A stretch of 64,000 bases of DNA from Sporosarcina sp. FSL W8-0480. Lineage in GTDB: Bacteria; Bacillota; Bacilli; Bacillales_A; Planococcaceae. The notes beneath the pieces are model-generated. The model saw nothing but the letters and a program-made list of their open reading frames with translations, was not told where the DNA came from and made no database searches. Within the stretch, counting starts at the first letter, position 1; each line of letters starts with the position of its first letter. Both the position numbers and the translations under genes were made by a program. Shown here in pieces: positions 43,151 to 54,438 of the stretch. The stretch covers positions 2,549,501 to 2,613,500 of the forward strand of contig NZ_CP150166.1 in assembly GCF_037963765.1 (NCBI RefSeq). The letters are read 5' to 3'.

Positions 43151-44266
43151 TTATCGCTCGTTGATTGGGACATATTTTTGCAAATCTGGTCCGATATATT
43201 CCGCACGTGGACGAATCAGTCTATTGTTGGAGTATTGCTCCAAAATATGTGCTGTCCAACCGGACATACGGGAAACTGCAAAAATTGGTGTGAACAAATC
43301 ATGATCGATACCAAGTGAATGATATACCGAAGCTGAATAGAAATCAACGTTTGGAGGCAAGTTTTTCTCACCAGTTACGATAGACTCGATTTTCTCGGAC
43401 ATGTTATACCATTTTTCTTCACCGCGAAGTGTTGTCAATTTCTTGGACATTGCACGAAGGTGTTTTGCACGCGGGTCACCTTTACGGTATACACGGTGGC
43501 CGAAGCCCATGATTTTTTCTTTATTGTCAAGCTTTTCCCTAATATAGGATTCTACATTTTCTTCTGATCCGATTTCCATTAGCATCTTCATAACTTGCTC
43601 ATTTGCACCGCCATGAAGTGGGCCTTTTAGAGCTCCGATTGCTGCAGTAATTCCGGAATAGATGTCTGCAAGTGTTGCCACACATACACGTGCCGTGAAC
43701 GTGGAAGCGTTCAACTCGTGATCTGCATGAAGAACCAAAGCTTTGTCGAATGCTTCGATAGCAATTTCTTCAGGTTCTTCACCATTCAACATATAAAGGA
43801 AATTAGCAGCATAACCAAGCTCAGTTTTAGGTGCAACCGGCTCAAGTCCTTTACGGATGCGTGAAAATGCAGTTACAACAGTAGCAACTTTTGCCTGTAG
43901 TTTGATAGCTTTTTCATAGTTTGCTTCATCAGACATATCTTCCGCTTTTTCATCGTACAATCCTAATAGAGAGATTGCTGTACGCAATGCAGCCATCGGG
44001 TGTACTTCGGCTATTGGATATGTTTTGAAATGATTAAGTACTTCTTGAGGGATAGACATATTATCCGCTAATTGCTGCTTTAGTTCAGCAAGCTCGTCCT
44101 CTTTAGGTAAACGTTGGTGCCATAATAGATAAACAACTTCCTCAAAGCTTGCATTCTCTGCGAGGTCGTCGATATCGTAACCGACATATGTAAGGGTGTC
44201 ATCAATAATAGAACTGATGGCAGACTGTGTAGCTACGATTCCTTCCAAACCTTTTGATGCTGTCAT
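43151..44266 (-). CDS. citZ: citrate synthase
   Basis: The first TCA-cycle enzyme, joining acetyl-CoA and oxaloacetate. The active-site blocks are present: LKGPLHGGANEQVM (His), GFGHRVYRKGDPRA (His) and PPNVDFYSASVYHSLGI (Asp). 371 residues is normal for the Gram-positive dimeric type. AAGGAGCG precedes the ATG. Its promoter region carries cre-like elements. Confidence 0.96.
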   Translation of the reverse strand: MTASKGLEGIVATQSAISSIIDDTLTYVGYDIDDLAENASFEEVVYLLWHQRLPKEDELAELKQQLADNMSIPQEVLNHFKTYPIAEVHPMAALRTAISLLGLYDEKAEDMSDEANYEKAIKLQAKVATVVTAFSRIRKGLEPVAPKTELGYAANFLYMLNGEEPEEIAIEAFDKALVLHADHELNASTFTARVCVATLADIYSGITAAIGALKGPLHGGANEQVMKMLMEIGSEENVESYIREKLDNKEKIMGFGHRVYRKGDPRAKHLRAMSKKLTTLRGEEKWYNMSEKIESIVTGEKNLPPNVDFYSASVYHSLGIDHDLFTPIFAVSRMSGWTAHILEQYSNNRLIRPRAEYIGPDLQKYVPINER

Positions 44267-44349
44267 TTAAATCGCTCCTTCAGTCAATTTTGCCTATTTT
44301 CAACAAAATTTGTGAACCTAGGCAAATCTATTTTTTATTTAGTACTGCC

Positions 44350-44410
44350 TGAAACGCTTACATGACCATTATAAGCAAATATTACAGTTTTGTGAATGGA
44401 AACGCTTATT
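44350..44410 (-). promoter_or_regulatory. citZ promoter with cre-like sites
   Basis: Minus strand -35 TTCACA (44396-44391), 17 bp, -10 TATAAT (44373-44368). Two CcpA-site-like sequences flank it: TGAAACGCTTACA (44350-44362, downstream of -10) and TGGAAACGCTTATT (44397-44410, just upstream of -35). An ATAA-N7-TTAC word (44371-44385) resembles the CcpC box ATAA-N7-TTAT. Confidence 0.6.
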
Positions 44411-44443
44411 TTCGTAGTAAAATAATTTTAGAAGGATGAATTA

Positions 44444-45418
44444 TTGTTGAAAAACCGTGTATTTCAGCAACCTTACCAATCTTTGGTATTACAATGGACT
44501 CCGGCAATTATCGCCGCAATATTAATCTTTATGGTACCTCCGGTTGGAATTGCCATTATCATCGCATACTTTACAGCTCCTATTTTAACAGCAATAAGAA
44601 CTATGACACGACTTCCTTTAACAATCGCCACACTATTCGTCATGCTTTCAATCTTATTCATTATTGCCACGTTCTCATTTATCGCTTTGCATGGGTTGAT
44701 GGATACAATTCCGCTTGTGGAACGTCATCTTGCTCAATATACTGGAAAAACCGATCTATCTGGAAAAGTTTTTTCATTCCTTGAAGGGAAATTTATAGAA
44801 TATGGACATGCGTTGTTAGAATATGCCATTACGTTTACTGCGTCCTTTTTTCAACGCATTTTTAGTTTATTCATTTTCTTAGTTGCCTATTTTTTCGCAT
44901 TACGTGAATCTGGCAAGAACCGATATTGGTTTCTTATTTATTTTCCTTTTAAGATGCGAAAATCCTCTAAAAGAATTTTTACAAAATCAGGAGAATTGAT
45001 AGGCACATTCATATTTGTGGAGGCAAGGTTATTCCTACTGACATTTATCGTTCTTAGTGTTGGTTTTTCATTTTTAGGATTCGAATCCCCTATCGGAAGC
45101 GCTTTTCTTGTCTCACTCGTTGACAGTTTGCCCCTACTTGGAATCGGGCTATTTTTACTTCCGATGTCGGCTTTTTTTCTTTATTCAAACCAATTATTCA
45201 TAGGCGTCTCGTTAATCTTACTGTATATATTTGTAATTACGACGAGACAATTGGCGGAATCCTATATGTGGGCTTCGGCTTTTCGCGTAAAACCGATTCA
45301 CGCCTTCTTTATAACGGTTTGTTCATTTTATCTATTTGGCCTTGTTGGCATTCTGTTAACGCCATTCCTACTTTTTGCTGCTTTAAAGCTGAAAAAGAAT
45401 CCATATTTCAACGAATAA
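44444..45418 (+). CDS. AI-2E family permease, YtvI-like
   Basis: A 324-residue integral membrane protein of the AI-2E/UPF0118 family with about seven to eight helices and the family's late motif DSLPLLGIGLFLLP. Location between citZ and fxsA equals that of B. subtilis ytvI, which encodes a sporulation membrane protein of 371 residues; this one is shorter. The transported substrate is unknown. It starts at TTG with GAAGGATG upstream, and its end overlaps fxsA by 11 nt. Confidence 0.8.
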   Translation: MLKNRVFQQPYQSLVLQWTPAIIAAILIFMVPPVGIAIIIAYFTAPILTAIRTMTRLPLTIATLFVMLSILFIIATFSFIALHGLMDTIPLVERHLAQYTGKTDLSGKVFSFLEGKFIEYGHALLEYAITFTASFFQRIFSLFIFLVAYFFALRESGKNRYWFLIYFPFKMRKSSKRIFTKSGELIGTFIFVEARLFLLTFIVLSVGFSFLGFESPIGSAFLVSLVDSLPLLGIGLFLLPMSAFFLYSNQLFIGVSLILLYIFVITTRQLAESYMWASAFRVKPIHAFFITVCSFYLFGLVGILLTPFLLFAALKLKKNPYFNE

Positions 45419-45791
45419 TGATTTGACCTTTTTTCATTTTTTCATATATCCATTTAACGATAAATGGCCGTATCATATTTCTTGGCCATTTAAACAAAAG
45501 TAAAAGACCAGCTATATCTGTGAGAAAGCCAGGCATGATCAACAGAATACCGCCAAGGAAAATACAAACACCATCAATGACAGCGTTGCCTGGAGTTTCC
45601 ATGGAAGCCATTCTGTTCCGCAAATCAGTCCAAGCTTTCAGCCCTTGGGTCCTCGCCAAGTAGGCGCCTCCTACACCTGTCGCGATGATAATAAGTATCG
45701 TAGGGAGAACACCAAATGTCCGTCCTGAATAGAGGAGCAACGCGATTTCCGCAGTAGGCAATAAAATAAAAGTAAGCACTATCCATCTCAT
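45408..45791 (-). CDS. fxsA: FxsA family membrane protein
   Basis: A 127-residue membrane protein with the FxsA pattern (LPTAEIALLLYSGRTFG; ARTQGLKAWTDLRN; LLIMPGFLTDIAGLLLL). In E. coli FxsA relieves exclusion of phage T7 by the F plasmid; its normal role is unknown. It corresponds to B. subtilis ytwI, between pyk and ytvI. It is convergent with and overlaps the permease gene. Confidence 0.9.
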   Translation of the reverse strand: MRWIVLTFILLPTAEIALLLYSGRTFGVLPTILIIIATGVGGAYLARTQGLKAWTDLRNRMASMETPGNAVIDGVCIFLGGILLIMPGFLTDIAGLLLLFKWPRNMIRPFIVKWIYEKMKKGQIIIR

Positions 45792-45811
45792 TATACAACC
45801 GCTCCATTCCT

Positions 45812-45850
45812 AAAAAGGCTGCTTTCGAATAGATTCGAAAGTCAGCCTTG
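45812..45850 (-). terminator. intrinsic terminator of pyk
   Basis: Minus strand AAGGCTG...TTCGAAT / ATTCGAA...CAGCCTT long stem followed by TTTTT. Confidence 0.9.
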
Positions 45851-45865
45851 TGTATGCGAACAATA

Positions 45866-47626
45866 TTATAAAACTCTTGCATGTCCATTGTAAATTACGC
45901 CGGATTCCGCATCCATTGTAATCTCTTGACCACTTGCAATAACCTCAGTCGCTTTTTCTACGCCAACGATGACTGGGATTCCTAAACTTAAGCCAACTAC
46001 CGCTGCATGGCTTGTCAACCCAGCTTCCTCAGTGATGAGTCCCGCGCATTTTTCAACCGCAGGCATCATATCCCGATCAGATGCATATGTGACAAGGATT
46101 TTCCCATTCAAATTATGTTTCAATGCTTCCTCTGCAGTTTTAGCAACAATCGCTTCTCCAAACGCAACTGTCTTGCCAATCCCCTGTCCTCGCGCAAGCA
46201 TATCTCCAATGACATGTATTTTCATCAAATTCGTCGTACCTGCTTCTCCAACAGGAACACCTGCTGTAATAATAACAACATCGCCATGAGTAACATATTG
46301 ATGTTTTACACTTTCCTCAACTGACTCTTGTAAGATCGCGTCTATGGAATGGACTCTCTCCCCGATAATCGGATAAATCCCCCATACAAGAGTTAACTTT
46401 CTTGAGCATTCTTCAGATGCGGTAATAGCGATGATCGGACAACCAGGTCTGTACTTAGCAATCATTTTTGCTGTTTGACCGCTTTCTGTCGGAGCCAAAA
46501 CTGCCTTTACTTTTAGGTTAAGAGCTGTATAAGCTGCTGCTTGACCAATGGATTCCGTCATATTCCCCTGTTTTTCACGTCGACGAGTTGAAACTACAGC
46601 ATGATAATCTACTGCACCTTCCGCAGTCCGCGCAATTCGATCCATCGTACGAACCGATTCAACAGGGTAGAGTCCAGCTGCTGTTTCACCGGATAGCATG
46701 ATCGCATCAGAACCGTCTAAAATAGCATTCGCTACGTCACTCGCTTCTGCCCTTGTAGGACGTGGATTGCGTTGCATCGAATCTAACATTTGCGTTGCAG
46801 TGATGACCGGTTTTCCTACTTGGTTGCATTTTTCTATCATGTTTTTTTGCACAAGAGGAACTTCTTCGGCAGGGATTTCCACACCAAGATCTCCCCTTGC
46901 AACCATTAAACCATCCGAGACATTTAGAATTTCATCTAAATTGTCAACACCCTCTTGATTTTCGATTTTAGGAACGATATGAATAGATGCGCCGCCATTT
47001 TTTTCAAGTAGCTCCCGGATTTCCATGACATCAGAAGCACGACGGACGAATGATGCAGCGATAAAATCCACACCTTCTTTAATTCCGAATAAAATATCTT
47101 CCTTATCTTTCTCTGTAATACCAGGTAGTTGTACGGATACTCCCGGAACATTGACACCTTTTTTATCTTTCAAAGTTCCAGAGTTAACAACGATTGTATG
47201 AATCAATCCATTTTCCTTATCCAAAGCTACAACTTCAAGCTGAATAAGTCCATCATCCAAAAGAATGACTGAACCATTATCGACATCTTCGATCAATTTA
47301 TCATAAGTGACAGAAAAAGCTTCTTCTGTTCCTTCCACTTCAGTCATCGATATATCGATATGTTGGCCAGTTATCAACTCCACTTGTCCGTTTTTCATGG
47401 AATGCGTACGAATTTCGGGACCTTTCGTGTCAAGCAGGATTCCTACAACTTTTCCAGTCTTTTTCGACGCCTCACGGATAGCCGAAATTCGGGCTCTATG
47501 CTCTTCATGCGATCCATGTGAAAAGTTCAGTCGTGCAACGTTCATACCCGCTTCAATTAGTTGTTCAAGTATTTCTGGTGATTCACTTGCCGGTCCGATG
47601 GTACATACAATCTTTGTCTTTCTCAT
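45866..47626 (-). CDS. pyk: pyruvate kinase with C-terminal PEP-swivel domain
   Basis: It makes pyruvate and ATP from phosphoenolpyruvate. Catalytic motifs: [28 protein letters not shown], and [20 protein letters not shown]. The extra C-terminal domain of Bacillus pyruvate kinases is present with [20 protein letters not shown], a PEP-utiliser phospho-His-like segment. The 586 residues match B. subtilis Pyk. I use ATG 47626. It follows pfkA by 28 nt, forming a glycolytic operon. Confidence 0.97.
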   Translation of the reverse strand: MRKTKIVCTIGPASESPEILEQLIEAGMNVARLNFSHGSHEEHRARISAIREASKKTGKVVGILLDTKGPEIRTHSMKNGQVELITGQHIDISMTEVEGTEEAFSVTYDKLIEDVDNGSVILLDDGLIQLEVVALDKENGLIHTIVVNSGTLKDKKGVNVPGVSVQLPGITEKDKEDILFGIKEGVDFIAASFVRRASDVMEIRELLEKNGGASIHIVPKIENQEGVDNLDEILNVSDGLMVARGDLGVEIPAEEVPLVQKNMIEKCNQVGKPVITATQMLDSMQRNPRPTRAEASDVANAILDGSDAIMLSGETAAGLYPVESVRTMDRIARTAEGAVDYHAVVSTRRREKQGNMTESIGQAAAYTALNLKVKAVLAPTESGQTAKMIAKYRPGCPIIAITASEECSRKLTLVWGIYPIIGERVHSIDAILQESVEESVKHQYVTHGDVVIITAGVPVGEAGTTNLMKIHVIGDMLARGQGIGKTVAFGEAIVAKTAEEALKHNLNGKILVTYASDRDMMPAVEKCAGLITEEAGLTSHAAVVGLSLGIPVIVGVEKATEVIASGQEITMDAESGVIYNGHARVL

Positions 47627-47654
47627 TACAAAACGCCCTTTCATATTGTGCTTC

Positions 47655-48641
<987 letters not shown>

Positions 48642-48653
48642 TCATAAAAGGCG

Positions 48654-48680
48654 AAAAGATGCGAAAAAACCTCGCATCCT
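48654..48680 (-). terminator. terminator between accA and pfkA
   Basis: Minus strand GATGCGA / TCGCATC with a 7-nt T-rich loop, then TTTT. Confidence 0.7.
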
Positions 48681-48683
48681 TCC

Positions 48684-49637
48684 TCACTCGGTAAATACGC
48701 CTAAGCCCCTATATTTGGAATACCGATCCTCTATCAAGCTTTCTCCATCCATTCCCTTATAGGCATCAAGAGATTTTCTAAGCGCCTCACGTATAAATTC
48801 AGCCTGTTTCTTAGGGTCCCTATGTGCCCCTCCCATAACTTCAGGGATGATACTATCAATTATACCCATTTCCAACAAATGTGGTGCAGTGATTTTCATC
48901 GCCTCAGCCATCTGCTTAGCTAAAGAAGCATCTCTCCATAGAATAGAAGCTGCCCCTTCAGGTGAAATAACTGAACACCATGAGTTTTCGAGCATGATGA
49001 AATGGTTAGCGACGCCGATTGCCAGCGCACCACCGCTTGCTCCTTCGCCAATTACGATTGAAATAACAGGAACTTTAAGTCCCGCCATTTCAACAAGGTT
49101 TCGGGCAATGGCTTCACTTTGTCCACGTTCTTCCGCAGCTTTTCCTGGATATGCCCCTTTTGTATCTATTAAACAAATGATAGGCCTACCGAATTTCTCA
49201 GCCTGTTTCATTAAACGTAAAGCTTTTCTGTATCCATCCGGATGGGGCATACCAAAGTTCCTTTTAAGGTTTTCCTTTGTATCCCTTCCGCGTTGTTGAC
49301 CGATAATAGTAACTGGCTGATTTTCAAAAAATCCGATACCGCCCACTATCGCGGCATCATCCCCGAATACCCGATCCCCATGGAATTCGATGAAATCTTC
49401 AAATAGTTCACCAATGTAATCGAGTGAAGTTGGGCGTTCAGGATGTCTTGCAACCTGAACCCGTTCCCATGGATCCATATTCTCATAAATCTCTTCTTCA
49501 AGGTTCTTTAATCGCGTCTTAAGGTTCTCGATTTCTTTGGATAAATCCACCTCAGACGAATTTGTAAATTCCTCTAATTCCTTAATTTTCTCGCGAAGCT
49601 TAATGATTGGTTCTTCAAACGTGAGTGTCTTACTCAT
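48684..49637 (-). CDS. accA: acetyl-CoA carboxylase carboxyltransferase subunit alpha
   Basis: With AccD it transfers CO2 from biotin to acetyl-CoA, making malonyl-CoA. An N-terminal coiled coil ([18 protein letters not shown]) precedes the crotonase-like core ([51 protein letters not shown]). 317 residues. It overlaps accD by 8 nt, ensuring equal subunit supply. Confidence 0.97.
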   Translation of the reverse strand: MSKTLTFEEPIIKLREKIKELEEFTNSSEVDLSKEIENLKTRLKNLEEEIYENMDPWERVQVARHPERPTSLDYIGELFEDFIEFHGDRVFGDDAAIVGGIGFFENQPVTIIGQQRGRDTKENLKRNFGMPHPDGYRKALRLMKQAEKFGRPIICLIDTKGAYPGKAAEERGQSEAIARNLVEMAGLKVPVISIVIGEGASGGALAIGVANHFIMLENSWCSVISPEGAASILWRDASLAKQMAEAMKITAPHLLEMGIIDSIIPEVMGGAHRDPKKQAEFIREALRKSLDAYKGMDGESLIEDRYSKYRGLGVFTE

Positions 49638-50499
49638 GTACTTCTGCCTCCCTTACATGAAGTCGAATGATCTTGGAAAGTGTCTCTTTCATTTCTTCCC
49701 TATGAACGACAGCGTCCAGTTGACCATGGTTCAGTTGGAATTCAGCTGTTTGGAAATCATTCGGCAACTTTTCCCTAACTGTCTGCTCTATAACACGTCT
49801 GCCCGCAAAACCAATTAACGCTTTAGGTTCAGCTATATTAATATCACCAACAGATGCAAAGCTTGCAGAAACACCGCCAGTTGTCGGATATGTCATCACA
49901 GAAATAAATAACAGTCCTTTTTCGGAGTGGCGTTTTAGTGCGACACTTGTTTTTGCCATCTGCATTAACGATAAGATACCTTCCTGCATCCTTGCACCGC
50001 CACTTGCCGAAAAGATGATGATCGGAAGTCCTAAATCGGTCGCATGCTCAACGGCACGAGTGATTTTCTCACCAACAACTGAACCCATAGAACCCATGCG
50101 GAAGTGGGAGTCCATAATGGCAACCGCTACTTTCTTGCCACTAATCTCTCCAGTTCCAGTCAATACAGCCTCATTCAATCCAGTCTGTTCTTTGTCGGAT
50201 GCCACTTTTTCCATGTAAGACGGAAAGTTCAATGGATTCTCTGTTTTCAAATGATTATCCATGGATTCAAAAGTGCCTTCGTCAAATAAGCATTCCACAC
50301 GCTCCCATGCAGTCATTTTAAAATGATGACCACATTTCTGACAAACCTTTGCAGTTTTCAAAAGGTCTTTAGTCAATATGATTTCTTTACATTCCGGACA
50401 TTTAGTCATAATTCCTTCAGGTACATCATTTTTCGCTTCTGCTGAAGGTATCGTTATCGCTTGCTTCTTTTTATGTTTTGTAAAAAGATCTCGGATCAT
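49630..50499 (-). CDS. accD: acetyl-CoA carboxylase carboxyltransferase subunit beta
   Basis: The zinc-binding subunit. The ribbon has C34, C37, C53 and C56 ([14 protein letters not shown]). The carboxyltransferase core shows [23 protein letters not shown] and [17 protein letters not shown]. 289 residues. Its ATG overlaps the stop of the GntR gene (TAATG) and its end overlaps accA, so the three genes are translated in series. Confidence 0.97.
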   Translation of the reverse strand: MIRDLFTKHKKKQAITIPSAEAKNDVPEGIMTKCPECKEIILTKDLLKTAKVCQKCGHHFKMTAWERVECLFDEGTFESMDNHLKTENPLNFPSYMEKVASDKEQTGLNEAVLTGTGEISGKKVAVAIMDSHFRMGSMGSVVGEKITRAVEHATDLGLPIIIFSASGGARMQEGILSLMQMAKTSVALKRHSEKGLLFISVMTYPTTGGVSASFASVGDINIAEPKALIGFAGRRVIEQTVREKLPNDFQTAEFQLNHGQLDAVVHREEMKETLSKIIRLHVREAEVHE

Positions 50500-51143
50500 T
50501 ACTCTTCCCCCTCAATTTTTTCTATCCATTGTTCGTAAGATTCCAATGCTTTTAGAACACGCCCACTTATCAAGTTTTCAAGCAATGCATTCATAATTTG
50601 AGTTTCATTCATTTCTGTCATTTTCCCATAAGGAACTCTGCTATATTGCTTCAATAGAAACCAGATTTTTAATGATAATCGGTTGTCCGTTGCTACAATC
50701 ATTTCCCGGACAATATCTTCTCTTAAAATGGAACCTTCTTCTTGTAACCTCACTAATAGGCTTTTCCAAACTGGAAGCTGTTGTTTTTGTGGATTTTTGC
50801 AAATCGATTGGATTGCAGCCTTTTCGTGGATAATGCGGGTTTCTCTTGCATCCTTTGCAGAATCAGGCTGTTGCATGATGAATGTAGATAAAACTTCAAC
50901 AAGCTGATGCTTTTTGAAATCCCCCAAAAATGTACCTTCTCCACGACGTGTTTCAATGAGTCCCAATAGCTCAAGACTACGAAGTGCTTCGCGGATTGTG
51001 GATCTTCCTACTTGTAGACGTTCCGCCAATACACGTTCAGATGGTAATTTATCACCAATTTCTATGCCTTCCGCCTTGATCATGAGCCTCAGTTCTCCAA
51101 CTATGTCAAGAAACATCTTAGATGTTGGTTTTGTATTTTGCAT
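50499..51143 (-). CDS. GntR/FadR family regulator of the acc operon
   Basis: A 214-residue protein with an N-terminal GntR winged helix ([40 protein letters not shown]) and a helical C-terminal effector domain that is not a clear FCD motif. Being the first gene of a coupled accDA operon, it probably controls fatty-acid synthesis, with an acyl ligand as the likely effector; both are inference. A palindromic GntR-type operator lies 37 bp upstream. Confidence 0.85.
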   Translation of the reverse strand: MQNTKPTSKMFLDIVGELRLMIKAEGIEIGDKLPSERVLAERLQVGRSTIREALRSLELLGLIETRRGEGTFLGDFKKHQLVEVLSTFIMQQPDSAKDARETRIIHEKAAIQSICKNPQKQQLPVWKSLLVRLQEEGSILREDIVREMIVATDNRLSLKIWFLLKQYSRVPYGKMTEMNETQIMNALLENLISGRVLKALESYEQWIEKIEGEE

Positions 51144-51179
51144 TCGGGCCCCGCCCCTTTAGGTGATTCGTGATTCGAC

Positions 51180-51196
51180 AAGTGGTCTGACCACTT
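51180..51196. promoter_or_regulatory. GntR/FadR-type operator
   Basis: AAGTGGTCTGACCACTT is a perfect 8-1-8 palindrome with the TGGTNNGACCA-like core typical of FadR-subfamily GntR sites. It lies upstream of the gntR-accDA operon, downstream of a TATGCT-like -10. Confidence 0.78.
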
Positions 51197-51294
51197 CTGT
51201 TTAATAGCATACAGAAAAATGGGTGTTGCGTAAAGCAATTTTAGGGAAAAACATCAGAATTGCTTGTTTGCTTACTATTACGGCCATTTTAAAA

Positions 51295-51341
51295 TAATTA
51301 AACAGGTAAAGGATAGCATTTGCATTCCTTCACCTGTTTAC
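51295..51341 (-). terminator. terminator of dnaE
   Basis: Minus strand TAAACAGGTGAAGGAATGC / GCTATCCTTTACCTGTTTA, a 19-bp stem with three mismatched positions, then AATTATTTT. Confidence 0.85.
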
Positions 51342-51350
51342 CCTTAAAGT

Positions 51351-54300
51351 TTAAATTTTATTTGATTTTTGTACAATCAATTGGGTTTGGCCGTTGCGTT
51401 TTTCCATTGTTCCTTCAAGTTGTACCATAGCAAGTTCTTGTAGGTGTACATTGCTTATGGCGTATTGCTTCGGGAAGATTGTGCAGGACAATTCTCCTGT
51501 CTCGTCTTGGAGAGTTAAGAACGCCATTGCTTCGCCTTTCTTAGTTCGAATGCGCTTGATTTCACGGATTAAGCCGGCTACTCTTGCCATACTTCGTTCC
51601 CTCATATTCGGGACATCTACAAGATCTACGATTTGGCCGTCTAAGTTCTTTTTCAATTCCAATGCTGGGTGTTCGGATAAATAGAAACCTAACACTTCTC
51701 GTTCGTATTCCAACATAGCGAACCTTGGCATTGTTCCACCCGGTGTGTATTTTGGCTGTGCGATGGAAAAAATGACGTCTAACAGCAAGTCATCTTCCCC
51801 TTCCGTTCCGATAAACATTGCATGATTCCGGGCAGCTTCGATGGAAGCTAACAGCACAGATCTATTTTCTCCGAATTCATCAAGCGCTCCTGCTTTTATT
51901 AATGGAATAATAGCTTTTTCTGTGAAATGTGTTCCACCGATGGCAGCTGAAAAATCGAAAAGGGATTTCCAGCCATTTGCCGTTCGCGCTGACTTTACAA
52001 TATTATAAAAAGCAGGCGTCACGCCTTTTATGGCACCAAGTCCAATACGAATTGCACCATTTTCAACGATATGTGAAAATTTACTTCTTTGGATGGATGG
52101 CGGCAGAATCGCAATTCCTTTTCTTCTTATTTCATGGATGTACTCCATAATTTTATCTTGATTGCCCGTTGCTAACGATAAGAGGGCTGCGTAAAAGTAT
52201 GCCGGTTCATTTGCTTTGATGAAGGCTAATTGATAGGAGATTAAAGAATACGCAACGGCATGGCTTTTCGGGAACCCATAATCCGCAAATTTAACGATCA
52301 AATCATAGATTTCACTCGCTGATTTTTCCGGGAAGTTGTTGTTTACTGCACTCTTAACAAAATGCTCCCTTTCTTGACGCAAAATCTCTCTCTTCTTCTT
52401 ACTTACAGCCCTTCGCAAAAGATCCGCCTCAGCCATTGTAAATCCAGCAATTCGCACAGCTATTTGCATGATCTGTTCCTGGTAGACGATAATGCCTTCA
52501 GTCTCTTTTAAGATTGGTTCAAGCTGGGGATGAATATAATGGATTTTTTCATTATTATTTTTCCTTCTGCTATACAACGGGATATTTTCCATCGGACCCG
52601 GACGATACAATGCATTTATTGCATAAATATCACTGAATTCATCTGGTTTTATAAGCCTTAAGGCGTCTCTCATTCCGTCAGATTCAAATTGAAAAACTCC
52701 AGTCATATCCCCTTCCCTGAACAATTCGAAGGTTTTCTGATCATTTAAAGGGATTTCCTCGAAATTCAAGACGACTCCTTTGTCATGCTCTATCATTGAT
52801 TTGATACGATCCATCAACGTTAAGTTCCGTAAACCAAGAAAGTCCATTTTTAATAAGCCGACTTCTTCAACATCCCCCATGGCCCATTGCGTTAAGTAAA
52901 TATCGTCCGACCCATTTTGCAGAGGAACTGTTTCCACGAGTGGGACCGGTGAAAGAATGACTCCAGCCGCGTGGGTTGAGGCATTTCTTGGCAAACCTTC
53001 CAAAGCCCTCGCAGCTTGGAACCATTTGTTTCGGATAGGATCCATGGCAATCCAATCTTGAAGTGCTTTCGATTGTTTAACGGATTCTTCAAGTTTTCTG
53101 CTATGGCCTTCTTGTATTTGCTTTGATAGAAACCCCATTTCTTCATTACTAAAATCGAATACCCGGGCAACATTTCGAGCTACAGATTTAGCTGACAAGG
53201 TACCGAACGTAATGATTTGTGCTACATGGTTTTTCCCGTACTTTTTGGCAACGTACTCAATCACTTCGGATCGGCGGTTATCCGCAAAATCGATATCGAT
53301 ATCGGGCATCGTAATTCTTCCAGGGTTCAGGAAACGCTCGAAGATAAGTCCGTACTTGATAGGATCCACGTCTGTAATGCCTAATGAATACGCGACAAGT
53401 GAACCTGCAGATGAACCCCTTCCTGGACCTGTCAGAATTCCCTGTTCTCTTGAGAAACGCATGAAATCTTCCACGATTAAAAAATAATCGGAAAACCCCA
53501 TAGATTCAATGATTTTCAACTCATATTGCATGCGCTCGTGATAGGTTGCGGTTATCGATCCAAGTCTTCTTGCCAACCCTTGTTCACAATGTTTCTTTAA
53601 TAATGTAGCTGAAGTTTCACCGACCGGTACTGGAAAAGCAGGCATTCGAGAATGACTTGGCGGCATCTCAGCATTGCAGGAAAGCAATATATCCGACATT
53701 TTCTCAAGCCATTCTGGACGATCTGAAAACCAGTTTTGTAATTGTTCTTCTTCAGGAAGAAAGGCATCATAGACTTCAATTTTGGGGCGGGATGGGTCAT
53801 TCAACTTATATCCGGATCGAATGGCAGTGGCGACTTCAAATGCAAACGCATCCTCTTCCATGAGATACCTTGACTCATGGAAGGCTGTAATCTCTATTCC
53901 ATTTGCTTTACTTATTTTTTGTATCTCGTCCTCGGAAGGATGTCTTACACCATTAGGTCTGGACACTCCTATGTAAACCGTTTGGCATACACTTCCAATT
54001 TTAGAGAGCGTGTCACTATGTCTCCACTCGTCCCATGATTTATCCGTCAAAGGGCAAATCAGCACGCAGCCTTCACTGTAAGCTTGCAGCCATTTTAATG
54101 GCAGCGTCTCCTGATCCCTTGTCGCCATAGCACTGCTGATTTTAAGTAAGTTGCCGTATCCCTTATCATCCTTTGCATAGGCGAAGAGGAGAACATCCGC
54201 CCCTTCCGTAATTTCAAGACGGATAGATAGACCGATAACTGGATGGATATCGTATTTCTTTATTACTTGATAAAATGAACGCACCCCGTACATTTTTGAA

Positions 54301-54419
54301 TTGACGATCCCTACGGATTTAGCCCCTCTCCTTTTCAGAAGGGGGGCTAAGTGATCGAGTTTTATAATTCCGCGCAATAGATCGGCGCCTGTTACAATTT
54401 GTGGATAGACAAGTACCAA
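51351..54419 (-). CDS. dnaE: DNA polymerase III alpha subunit DnaE
   Basis: The lagging-strand polymerase of Firmicutes that extends RNA primers. The catalytic palm has GPGRGSSAGSLVAYSLG and PDIDIDFADNRR, followed by the helix-hairpin-helix (PKSHAVAYSLISYQ region) and an OB-fold (LRMRERSMARVAGLIREI-like). The N-terminal PHP domain lacks the HLHxH...DH metal ligands (VYPQIVTGADLLRG; VGIVNSKMYG), so it is degenerate. 1022 residues, about 90 fewer than B. subtilis DnaE. TTG start with GGAGG. Confidence 0.94.
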   Translation of the reverse strand: MVLVYPQIVTGADLLRGIIKLDHLAPLLKRRGAKSVGIVNSKMYGVRSFYQVIKKYDIHPVIGLSIRLEITEGADVLLFAYAKDDKGYGNLLKISSAMATRDQETLPLKWLQAYSEGCVLICPLTDKSWDEWRHSDTLSKIGSVCQTVYIGVSRPNGVRHPSEDEIQKISKANGIEITAFHESRYLMEEDAFAFEVATAIRSGYKLNDPSRPKIEVYDAFLPEEEQLQNWFSDRPEWLEKMSDILLSCNAEMPPSHSRMPAFPVPVGETSATLLKKHCEQGLARRLGSITATYHERMQYELKIIESMGFSDYFLIVEDFMRFSREQGILTGPGRGSSAGSLVAYSLGITDVDPIKYGLIFERFLNPGRITMPDIDIDFADNRRSEVIEYVAKKYGKNHVAQIITFGTLSAKSVARNVARVFDFSNEEMGFLSKQIQEGHSRKLEESVKQSKALQDWIAMDPIRNKWFQAARALEGLPRNASTHAAGVILSPVPLVETVPLQNGSDDIYLTQWAMGDVEEVGLLKMDFLGLRNLTLMDRIKSMIEHDKGVVLNFEEIPLNDQKTFELFREGDMTGVFQFESDGMRDALRLIKPDEFSDIYAINALYRPGPMENIPLYSRRKNNNEKIHYIHPQLEPILKETEGIIVYQEQIMQIAVRIAGFTMAEADLLRRAVSKKKREILRQEREHFVKSAVNNNFPEKSASEIYDLIVKFADYGFPKSHAVAYSLISYQLAFIKANEPAYFYAALLSLATGNQDKIMEYIHEIRRKGIAILPPSIQRSKFSHIVENGAIRIGLGAIKGVTPAFYNIVKSARTANGWKSLFDFSAAIGGTHFTEKAIIPLIKAGALDEFGENRSVLLASIEAARNHAMFIGTEGEDDLLLDVIFSIAQPKYTPGGTMPRFAMLEYEREVLGFYLSEHPALELKKNLDGQIVDLVDVPNMRERSMARVAGLIREIKRIRTKKGEAMAFLTLQDETGELSCTIFPKQYAISNVHLQELAMVQLEGTMEKRNGQTQLIVQKSNKI

Positions 54420-54438
54420 TTACAACGCCTCCGACCCG

